Shown piece after piece: positions 6,907 to 12,729 of a stretch of 12,729 nt of DNA. A program made the translations under genes and the position numbers. The stretch comes from an uncultured Moraxella sp. (GTDB lineage Bacteria > Pseudomonadota > Gammaproteobacteria > Pseudomonadales > Moraxellaceae), in contig CALJUC010000194.1 in NCBI GenBank assembly GCA_937975585.1, positions 1 to 12,729 of the forward strand, read 5' to 3'. Position 1 is the stretch's first letter. Each line of letters opens with the position of its first letter. The notes under the pieces were generated by a model that saw nothing but the letters and a program-made list of their open reading frames with translations, made no database searches and was not told where the DNA came from.

Positions 6907-8838
6907 TTAAACAGCCTGTCCTACAGGGCGGTCTTTATAGCCTTCAACAAAAATTTCAAATTGATGTTTAAGCCAATCGGTATCCTGCTTGTCGGCATAT
7001 TGCTGACAGACTTGCTGTAAAACATCTTCTAACACAGCAAGTTCTACCCTGTTTTCACGCGCCTGCATAATCAGCTCATGTGAGGTTTTATCGATGTTGT
7101 CACCACCGATAATCAGTTCTTCATAAAGCTTTTCACCAGGACGTAAACCGACATACTCAATCGCAATACCTTCTTGCGGATTCGTCATTTCACCTTTAAC
7201 TTTAAAACCGCTTAAGTGAATCATGCGTTTTGCCAGGTCAACAATTTTAACCGGTTTACCCATATCCAAGACAAAAACTTCGCCGCCTTTGGCCATCGCG
7301 CCCGCCTGAATAACCAATTGCGCGGCTTCAGGAATCGTCATAAAGTAGCGCGTAACATCTGGGTGGGTGACAGTGACAGGACCGCCTTTGGCAATCTGTT
7401 TATTAAACAAGGGAACGACTGAGCCAGAAGAGCCCAAAACATTACCAAAGCGCACCATGCTGATAATCGTGGTGTTTTGGCTAGCGGCTAATGCTTGGCA
7501 AGCCAGCTCAGCCATGCGTTTGGTAGCGCCCATGACATTGGTTGGACGCACGGCTTTATCAGTTGAAATAGCGACGAATGTTTGTACACCTGTATTGATA
7601 GCGGCTTTGACGGTACGGTAGGTACCGACAAAGTTATTCATAACGCCCTCATACTCGTTGGCTTCGACAATGGGTACATGCTTGTAGGCGGCCGCATGAT
7701 AAATAGTTTGAACCTGATATTGACGGCATATATCCTCAATCAATGCCTGATTGGTGACGCTACCTAAATGTGCATGAATTTGGGTATGAGTACCAGTCGC
7801 TTTGATAGTATTTAATAGTTCATGCTGAATCGAATACAACGCAAATTCTGATAGCTCAAATAAAACCAGTTCGGCCGGCTGCTGTTTCAAAATCTGTCGG
7901 CATAATTCACTACCAATAGAGCCCCCCGCACCGGTGACCATCACGACTTTATTAACAATATTTTTTTGTAGTAAGTCGGTATTTGGCTCGACAGTATCGC
8001 GTTGTAGCACATCAAGAACATTGACAGGCTTGATATCAGACAGCTTAATTTTACCGCTAGTAATATCTTCCAAGCTTGGAATTTGGGTGATTTTGACCGG
8101 CGTATCGACTAATTGCTCAATCAGAGCAGTCTGTAGATGCTTTAAATTTTGCGGTAGCGAGAAAAAGATATGTTTGACGTCCAATTTGTCAACGATATCA
8201 CGAACTTCATCGACCGGATAAACTTTAACATCCAGTACCCGTGCGCCACTTAATGGCTTACGCTCATCGACGATACCCACAATGCGATATTCCGGATTTT
8301 GCTGTAACACATGGATGAGATCTTTGGCAACATGACCGACACCGTATACCAAGACATTTTGCATATTGGTATTTCTACGTGTCTTATGCAATCCGCGCAC
8401 CACAACAAACTGCGTAATGATACGGCTGTTCCATAACCACATATATAATAAAAACATATGGATGGCGGGCGCGGCTCTAGGAACATTAGGTGTGACTTGA
8501 TAGACAATCAATGCTTGACCTAAAACCAAACACGCCAACAAGACCATGAGCACATAACGCATGCTTCGGTCTTGGAAGACACGCAACACGTGGGTATAAA
8601 AATGGGTAAGACCTAATAAAACGATGGGCAGCGCTGCAAAAAATACAATGATCGTAGCAGATACGTGAAATTGAAAATCACCATAGCGTAATGCGATAGC
8701 CAGCAACAACGTAATCAATGATACGATAAAGTCAACCGCAATCAACCCACTAATCTTGACCCAGCGGGGCAGCTCAATGGCATAAGACAATAGCTTACGC
8801 AAAAAAGAAGGGCGAGCATTTAGGTAAGGGTTAGACAT
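6907..8838 (-). CDS. capD: Membrane-bound UDP-HexNAc 4,6-dehydratase (CapD/WbpM/PglF family)
   Basis: This 643-residue protein has the full-length WbpM/PglF architecture. Four membrane helices (about 28-52, 61-82, 94-115, 124-147) precede a first nucleotide-binding domain with YGVGHVAKDL (165-174), a CoA-binding-like fold. The C-terminal short-chain dehydrogenase domain follows from about residue 295, with the NAD motif TGAGGSIGSE (302-311), HAAAYKHVP (381-389) and STDKAVRPTNVMGATKR (425-441). In the last, T426-D427-K428 and M436-xxx-K440 fit the large dehydratases, where Met replaces the usual catalytic Tyr. RPGEKLYEEL (566-575) is another family landmark. Such enzymes convert UDP-GlcNAc to the 4-keto-6-deoxy intermediate used for QuiNAc, FucNAc or bacillosamine-type sugars. 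No downstream aminotransferase, acetyltransferase or reductase is visible here. The ATG at 8838 follows TTAGGT at about six bases. Related names are gdr and wbpM; substrate stereochemistry is inferred. Confidence 0.92.
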   Translation of the reverse strand: MSNPYLNARPSFLRKLLSYAIELPRWVKISGLIAVDFIVSLITLLLAIALRYGDFQFHVSATIIVFFAALPIVLLGLTHFYTHVLRVFQDRSMRYVLMVLLACLVLGQALIVYQVTPNVPRAAPAIHMFLLYMWLWNSRIITQFVVVRGLHKTRRNTNMQNVLVYGVGHVAKDLIHVLQQNPEYRIVGIVDERKPLSGARVLDVKVYPVDEVRDIVDKLDVKHIFFSLPQNLKHLQTALIEQLVDTPVKITQIPSLEDITSGKIKLSDIKPVNVLDVLQRDTVEPNTDLLQKNIVNKVVMVTGAGGSIGSELCRQILKQQPAELVLFELSEFALYSIQHELLNTIKATGTHTQIHAHLGSVTNQALIEDICRQYQVQTIYHAAAYKHVPIVEANEYEGVMNNFVGTYRTVKAAINTGVQTFVAISTDKAVRPTNVMGATKRMAELACQALAASQNTTIISMVRFGNVLGSSGSVVPLFNKQIAKGGPVTVTHPDVTRYFMTIPEAAQLVIQAGAMAKGGEVFVLDMGKPVKIVDLAKRMIHLSGFKVKGEMTNPQEGIAIEYVGLRPGEKLYEELIIGGDNIDKTSHELIMQARENRVELAVLEDVLQQVCQQYADKQDTDWLKHQFEIFVEGYKDRPVGQAV

Positions 8839-8933
8839 TTAACAACCTAAGATAGATATTTAGTGAACAGATATAATGATTAACTAGCTATATCAGTTGG
8901 TAATTTATTTAAATATATGAATGACATATCGGT
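8839..8933 (-). other. AT-rich gap between wzc and the dehydratase gene
   Basis: This 95-bp non-coding stretch is strongly AT-rich and contains a perfect ten-base palindrome, TATTTAAATA (8906-8915), and a TTAGGT ribosome-binding site for the dehydratase. TATATC- and GATATA-like -10 words occur on the minus strand, but I cannot pair any with a good -35 at 16-18 bases. An internal promoter is possible but not shown. No terminator hairpin is seen. Confidence 0.4.
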
Positions 8934-11117
8934 TTATGTTGGTTTGGCTTTATAGCTATAACTATAGTGATAATTCGAATTTTCTAATAAAGACTGTTGC
9001 GTGCTATTAAAGATAATTCCCTGTACCGGAATTTGTGCACGATTCAGTCGTTCAATTGCGAAATCCACATGCTTGGTGGTCGAAACCCCATAGCGCGTGA
9101 CAAACAACACCGTATCCATCAATTGACCAATCGCCAAAGCATCGGAAGTACCCATGACTGGCGAGGTGTCAATGATGATAAAATCGTAACTACCCGCGAT
9201 ACTGTTAAAAAAGTGCTGTAAGCGCTCATTCAAAAACAACTCAGACGAATTCTTTTGATAACGGCCACGTGGTATAAAGTCTAAATGCTCAAATGCGGTA
9301 CGTTGTATCAATTGAGATGGAAAACTTTTATCGACGCTAACACTGATATCGTTTAAGTAATCTGTTAAACCGTAACTATTGAGTTGGCTAAAGTATTGTT
9401 GTAAATGACCTAAGCGCGCATCCGCATCAATTAGTAGTACATTTTTACCCGCTAGCGAAAGAGCGACCGCGAGATTGGCTGACACAAAAGATTTACCGAC
9501 ATTAGGGCCTGCACTGGTAATCATGATTTTATTGTTGTTACTACTTGTGCGAGAGAAGAGTAAGTGAGTACGTAATGACTTAATCGCCTCGTTGGTAATG
9601 CCATCGGGTTCAACATTCTCCAGTAATGGTAATTTGCTGAACTTTTTGCGCTGCATTTTTTGTAAGCGTTTTGATTGGGGAATCACACCAATCACAGGGA
9701 CATCGGTCTGTGTTTCTAAAGCATCGACATCTGTGATTCCTCGATTGAGCAATGATTTTAAAAACGCTAAACCAATACCCAGCATCAAACCAAGTAACAT
9801 TGCCAAAAATACTGTTTGCGCTTTTTTGGGTGAGATTGGCTCGTTGGTGCTAATCGGCAAGTCGACAATACGCACATAGCCCATTTCACCGGCTTTAGCA
9901 ATTTGAAGCTGCTCATAGTTTTTGAGCATGGTCAGATAGATTTCGCTATTGAGTTTAACATCATCTGACAGGGCTAAAAATTGACGCTGAATATTAGGGA
10001 TAGTTTCAAGTTTTGCATTCAAGGCCGCTTCATTATTACGCAACTCCGCAATTTGCGCGTTCAATTGCTTGAGCACTGGGTATTCATCGGTATAACGCTC
10101 AGAAAGTTCGGCACGTTTTAACTCAAGCTCACGCAAGGATGTCTGAATCGCACCACGCTCTGTGATGGCAAGTCTTGATTCTTGGTCAATATCAACCGTG
10201 GCATTTTGTTTGCGAAACTGGTTAAATGCGGCTTGCGATTGGTTTAGTTTGGCTTGCAGTTTCGGCAGTTGCTGCTGCATAAACGCTAAGGTTTTAGACG
10301 TTTCTGCTGTACTGCGTGTTTCATTTTGTTGTTCGTAAGTTTGGACAATCTGCGTCAACGCTTGGGTAATTTCGTTTTGATTGGTACCATCTAACGTGGC
10401 TGATAAGATGCCAGTTTGTTTGCCTTGCTCTACCACGCTTAGGTTGGCTTTCAAGGCATCGATAGCAACCGATGGTTGATGTTTGACCAAGGTGTATGAT
10501 TCACCGAGTGGTAGCGATTTGACTAAAATTTCAATTTTGCCTGTGGGGGTGCTAAACGATAACGGCGTATTAATTTTACCTTTTAAACTTAGCCCTTCAT
10601 CATTAGTTAGCTGAAAATCTTGCGCGCTCGTACTAGTAAGGACAAAAGCTTTGTCGTAATACGCCTTTGGTACTTCAAATCGTGTGACCCAAGCACTGCC
10701 ATCTGACGCGCCTACCCCGTTGCTAGTATGCGTGATAAGTTTATCATTGGTAGCGAATAGTTTATTGAACAAACCAGTTTGATTGGGTGCCATGCTAGTA
10801 TCTAAATTCATACCACGAATCACAGGCCATAGCACAAGACGGGATTTTAGTAACTCAATTTCTGTTTGCGCTGAACCATCATCGATTTGCAATAAGCTAG
10901 AAACATCCGTACCGAGTGCTGACGCCCCTTGTGATTTTTTATTTACCTGTATCACTGAGTTGGTACGATAAATCGGTGTGGCTGTCTGAACATAAAAAAT
11001 GCCCGCTGCCAAACCGAGTAATAACATGAATAAAATTAATTTCCAATATGTGAGCAATACGGCTAATAGTGCTCTTAAATCAATTTCATCTTCAGAAACT
11101 TGTTGACCCATGCCCAT
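8934..11117 (-). CDS. wzc: Wzc-type polysaccharide co-polymerase and autophosphorylating tyrosine kinase
   Basis: This 727-residue inner-membrane protein combines a Wzz/chain-length domain with a BY-kinase domain, close to the usual length of about 720. Membrane helix one is near residues 24-45. The periplasmic part includes a long coiled-coil-like region (about 275-375), and helix two is at 433-455, preceded by the proline motif EPISPKKAQ (426-434). The cytoplasmic kinase has Walker A SAGPNVGKS (535-543), Walker A' LLIDADAR (561-568) and Walker B FIIIDTSP (646-653). The C-terminal tail holds four alternating tyrosines (Y716, Y718, Y720, Y722), the expected phosphorylation cluster, although shorter than in E. 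coli. It controls polymer length and export with Wza and is dephosphorylated by Wzb. The start is ambiguous: the ATG at 11117 is only three bases from the AAGAAG site, whereas the in-frame ATG at 11111 is nine bases away. Confidence 0.96.
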   Translation of the reverse strand: MGMGQQVSEDEIDLRALLAVLLTYWKLILFMLLLGLAAGIFYVQTATPIYRTNSVIQVNKKSQGASALGTDVSSLLQIDDGSAQTEIELLKSRLVLWPVIRGMNLDTSMAPNQTGLFNKLFATNDKLITHTSNGVGASDGSAWVTRFEVPKAYYDKAFVLTSTSAQDFQLTNDEGLSLKGKINTPLSFSTPTGKIEILVKSLPLGESYTLVKHQPSVAIDALKANLSVVEQGKQTGILSATLDGTNQNEITQALTQIVQTYEQQNETRSTAETSKTLAFMQQQLPKLQAKLNQSQAAFNQFRKQNATVDIDQESRLAITERGAIQTSLRELELKRAELSERYTDEYPVLKQLNAQIAELRNNEAALNAKLETIPNIQRQFLALSDDVKLNSEIYLTMLKNYEQLQIAKAGEMGYVRIVDLPISTNEPISPKKAQTVFLAMLLGLMLGIGLAFLKSLLNRGITDVDALETQTDVPVIGVIPQSKRLQKMQRKKFSKLPLLENVEPDGITNEAIKSLRTHLLFSRTSSNNNKIMITSAGPNVGKSFVSANLAVALSLAGKNVLLIDADARLGHLQQYFSQLNSYGLTDYLNDISVSVDKSFPSQLIQRTAFEHLDFIPRGRYQKNSSELFLNERLQHFFNSIAGSYDFIIIDTSPVMGTSDALAIGQLMDTVLFVTRYGVSTTKHVDFAIERLNRAQIPVQGIIFNSTQQSLLENSNYHYSYSYKAKPT

Positions 11118-11120
11118 TCA

Positions 11121-11126
11121 CTTCTT
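11121..11126 (-). promoter_or_regulatory. Ribosome-binding site of wzc
   Basis: AAGAAG on the minus strand. Spacing is three bases to the ATG at 11117 and nine bases to the in-frame ATG at 11111, which favours the second start by two codons. Confidence 0.45.
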
Positions 11127-11135
11127 GTTAATTTA

Positions 11136-11163
11136 ATTATCATGTTACTAAATCGCTTGCTAA
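11136..11163 (-). promoter_or_regulatory. Candidate sigma-70 promoter before wzc
   Basis: On the minus strand, TTAGCA (-35, 4 of 6 matches, 11158-11163) is 16 bases from GATAAT (-10, 5 of 6 matches, 11136-11141). It would give a leader of roughly 10-15 bases before wzc. TTAGCA is tandemly duplicated (11158-11169). In AT-rich DNA such matches arise often by chance, so this is only a candidate. Confidence 0.28.
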
Positions 11164-11176
11164 TGCTAAGGTTGCG

Positions 11177-11209
11177 TTAGTACAGCCCTGAATAATACTT
11201 GTTACTCAT
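11177..11209 (-). CDS. Possible ten-residue leader ORF in the wzb-wzc gap
   Basis: An ATG at 11209 opens a frame reading MSNKYYSGLY before a TAA ending at 11177. AGG lies six bases upstream of the ATG. It is the better of two tiny frames seen in this unusually long gap. I do not recognise it, and such short frames are expected by chance, so coding status is doubtful. Confidence 0.12.
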   Translation of the reverse strand: MSNKYYSGLY

Positions 11210-11218
11210 TGACAGCCT

Positions 11219-11243
11219 AATCAGGTGCTAAAGTAAGCTGATT
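11219..11243. repeat. Short inverted repeat in the wzb-wzc gap
   Basis: AATCAG (11219-11224) and CTGATT (11238-11243) form a six-base inverted repeat separated by 13 bases. No T-run follows it on the minus strand. It may be a weak RNA hairpin or a protein-binding site; significance is low. Confidence 0.25.
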
Positions 11244-11282
11244 TACTGGTATCGCCTTGTCTTAAATTGCGACATCAGAAGC

Positions 11283-11726
11283 TTATGGTTGACGAGAACT
11301 AAGCTCATCATGCCAGCTGTCTGTTGCCTGATGTATCAAATCACGCACTTGGGTAAATACCTCAATCGGTGCTTGATAAGGGTCTTTAATGTCTTGGTTT
11401 ATCCAGTGCCCAAGCCGATAAACTTTACCGCGGTGCATCGGCCAATGCTGCTTAATCCATGACGCTTGTTTCTTTGACATACATAACACCAAGTCAAATT
11501 GTTGCATCAAATCATCAGTCAATTGCTGTGCTCGATGAGCGCGGACATCAATATTAACTTCATTCATAACGGCTATCGCGTGCGTGTCCGCGGGTTCACC
11601 CACCAAGGCGTTTAGTCCTGCTGATGCAATCGTCAAGGTAGGCTGTTGTTGTTTTAGCATGGCCGCCGCCATCGGGCTACGACACACATTGCCAACACAG
11701 ACGATTAATATTTTTTTGAGCATCAT
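11283..11726 (-). CDS. wzb: Low-molecular-weight protein-tyrosine phosphatase Wzb
   Basis: This 147-residue cytoplasmic phosphatase removes phosphate from the tyrosine tail of Wzc, allowing the phosphorylation cycle needed for polymer production. The P-loop CX5R is CVGNVCRS at residues 10-17, with nucleophile C10 and R16. The general acid is D115 in the DPY motif (115-117), which is normal for the family. Length matches E. coli Wzb (147). Two adjacent ATG codons (11726 and 11723) are possible starts; by analogy to homologues, either leaves the P-loop close to the N-terminus. Upstream, only AAGG about 13 bases before the first ATG is visible, so initiation is probably weak or coupled to wza, whose stop lies 35 bp away. 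A 165-bp gap then separates it from wzc, longer than is usual for a wzb-wzc pair. Confidence 0.95.
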   Translation of the reverse strand: MMLKKILIVCVGNVCRSPMAAAMLKQQQPTLTIASAGLNALVGEPADTHAIAVMNEVNIDVRAHRAQQLTDDLMQQFDLVLCMSKKQASWIKQHWPMHRGKVYRLGHWINQDIKDPYQAPIEVFTQVRDLIHQATDSWHDELSSRQP

Positions 11727-11761
11727 ATTTAACTTATAACCTTGGTATCATTTGTTATGAA

Positions 11762-12729
11762 TTAAAACTGGTTAGCCGTCGCACTGATAGATGACACTGG
11801 TAACAGCATACTGATCACGCGACTCCAACGTACCAAGCCTGTTGGGTCGACATAGACGATATCGCCCGGTTGCATCTTAAATCGGTTGGCCACCGATAAA
11901 TTGGTAATCGTCGTTAGGTCTATATGATAGATATCTGCCGTCTGCTGACTAAGGTCTTCACGAAGCACATAAACTTTTCGGGCATTGGCCGAGCGACTAT
12001 CTAAGCCACTTACCTCACCAATAACACTGGCCAAGCTAATACCGTCTTCAGGAATGATCACGGTACTAGGTTTCATCACTTCTCCCATGACCATAACTTT
12101 GTTTTGGGTGATATTACCAATCTGAATCACATCACCATTACGAATCATCAATTTGCTCGGTGAATAACCCAATGTTTCCATCGACTTAAAGCCAAGGTGA
12201 TAACTTTGTCCACCGCGCATCAAGGTGATGTTTTCCATATCAGCGGTCGATGCAGGGCCACCCGCCATACTAATGGCGCTATAGATACTAACGGGTTGAT
12301 CAGCAATGATAAATTGACCTGGGTTTTTGACTTGGCCATCAATATAAAATTTATTACCGCGGTACGATAATACTTTGACTTGTGGATCGGGTTGTCTGAC
12401 ATAGCGAGCAAGCTTACTTGCTAAACTATTGGTCAGCTGGGTGGGCGTTAGGCCCGCGGCTTTGACTCGACCAATCATCGGAAACTGCAAAAACCCGCCT
12501 TGGTCAACCAAATAACCATTGGCAAAGGCATTGTTAGACGTTGAGGTGACGACTGGCGTGATCTCAGGATAACCGGGTAAATAGATATCAATAATGTCAC
12601 CCGTCGCAATACGATATTCACTGCCGGTAAAACTGGTGAGCGGTGGCAAGCTAATCGGTTTTTTTAAGGCGGTGGTTAGTTTGGGTTGAGGGATATTATT
12701 AACTGTTAGTGCCGTGACATTAAAAGCCA
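11762..12729 (-). CDS. wza: Wza outer-membrane polysaccharide exporter, partial, 5' end beyond window
   Basis: The frame is open from the right edge to the TAA at 11762, giving 321 visible residues; the signal peptide and lipobox cysteine must lie outside the window. A TTG at 12649 has been a possible start by frame length alone, but 26 more in-frame codons precede it, and the family needs an N-terminal lipoprotein signal, so it is not the start. Counting from that TTG, the polysaccharide-export domain begins at YRIATGDIIDIYLPG (12-26) and continues through about residue 100. Two SLBB domains follow: YIDGQVKNPGQF (107-118) and VMVMGEVMKPSTV (185-197). The C-terminus, MQPGDIVYVDPTG then RWSRVISMLLP, is typical of Wza from Moraxellaceae, as I recall them. 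Wza forms the octameric channel that receives polymer from Wzc. It is the first visible gene of the operon. Confidence 0.95.
   Translation of the reverse strand, partial: AFNVTALTVNNIPQPKLTTALKKPISLPPLTSFTGSEYRIATGDIIDIYLPGYPEITPVVTSTSNNAFANGYLVDQGGFLQFPMIGRVKAAGLTPTQLTNSLASKLARYVRQPDPQVKVLSYRGNKFYIDGQVKNPGQFIIADQPVSIYSAISMAGGPASTADMENITLMRGGQSYHLGFKSMETLGYSPSKLMIRNGDVIQIGNITQNKVMVMGEVMKPSTVIIPEDGISLASVIGEVSGLDSRSANARKVYVLREDLSQQTADIYHIDLTTITNLSVANRFKMQPGDIVYVDPTGLVRWSRVISMLLPVSSISATANQF

Noticed and set aside
8250..8507. Minus-strand frame of 85 codons inside the dehydratase gene
   Set aside because: It overlaps the dehydratase in another frame on the same strand, and the dehydratase has intact domains through this region.
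12647..12649. TTG as the start of wza
   Set aside because: The frame stays open for 26 further codons to the window edge, and Wza requires an N-terminal lipoprotein signal that would be lost.
1..12729. RfaH ops element (GGCGGTAG) or JUMPstart on the minus strand
   Set aside because: I saw no match in the gaps; in such operons it would be expected upstream of wza, outside the window.
1..12729. Insertion sequences, tRNA genes or CRISPR arrays
   Set aside because: No transposase frame, no paired terminal repeats with target duplications, no cloverleaf-like stretch and no regularly spaced repeats were seen; coding genes fill nearly the whole window.

Overview
The window is a stretch of a Wzx/Wzy-dependent capsule or exopolysaccharide locus. 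All nine genes lie on the minus strand, so the operon reads from position 12729 down to position 1. From memory of family sequences (no search was possible), the Wza, Wzb and Wzc proteins, the TviB/Gna-type dehydrogenase and the CapD/WbpM-type dehydratase look like those of Moraxellaceae (Acinetobacter, Psychrobacter, Moraxella). The moderate-to-low GC content and AT-rich gaps fit that family. The genus is an inference.

Layout in transcription order: wza (outer-membrane exporter, 5' end beyond the right edge), wzb (tyrosine phosphatase), a 165-bp gap, wzc (chain-length tyrosine kinase), an AT-rich 95-bp gap, a membrane-bound UDP-HexNAc 4,6-dehydratase (capD-like), a 47-bp gap, and a UDP-HexNAc 6-dehydrogenase (gna/tviB-like). 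A 142-bp gap with a stem-loop follows. Then come four genes that overlap one another by 1 to 11 bp with a fifth: GT4 glycosyltransferase, second GT4 glycosyltransferase, wzx flippase, third GT4 glycosyltransferase, and the N-terminal part of a Wzy-like polymerase that runs off the left edge.

How they work together: the dehydratase and dehydrogenase supply activated sugars, predicted to be a 4-keto-6-deoxy-HexNAc branch and a HexNAc uronic acid. The three GT4 enzymes extend a lipid-linked repeat unit on the cytoplasmic face, and Wzx flips it. Wzy polymerises it in the periplasm, Wzc with Wzb controls chain length and assembly, and Wza exports the chain. No initiating sugar-phosphate transferase is visible, nor any enzyme using the 4-keto sugar; these presumably lie to the left of position 1 or elsewhere.

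The region is ordinary in function. The points worth a second look are the co-directional layout, the contrast between the gapped conserved module and the overlapping variable module, the unusual wzb-wzc gap, a GT4 enzyme with a substituted EX7E glutamate, and two A8 tracts in one glycosyltransferase gene. I found no RNA genes, insertion sequences, CRISPR arrays or convincing rho-independent terminators.
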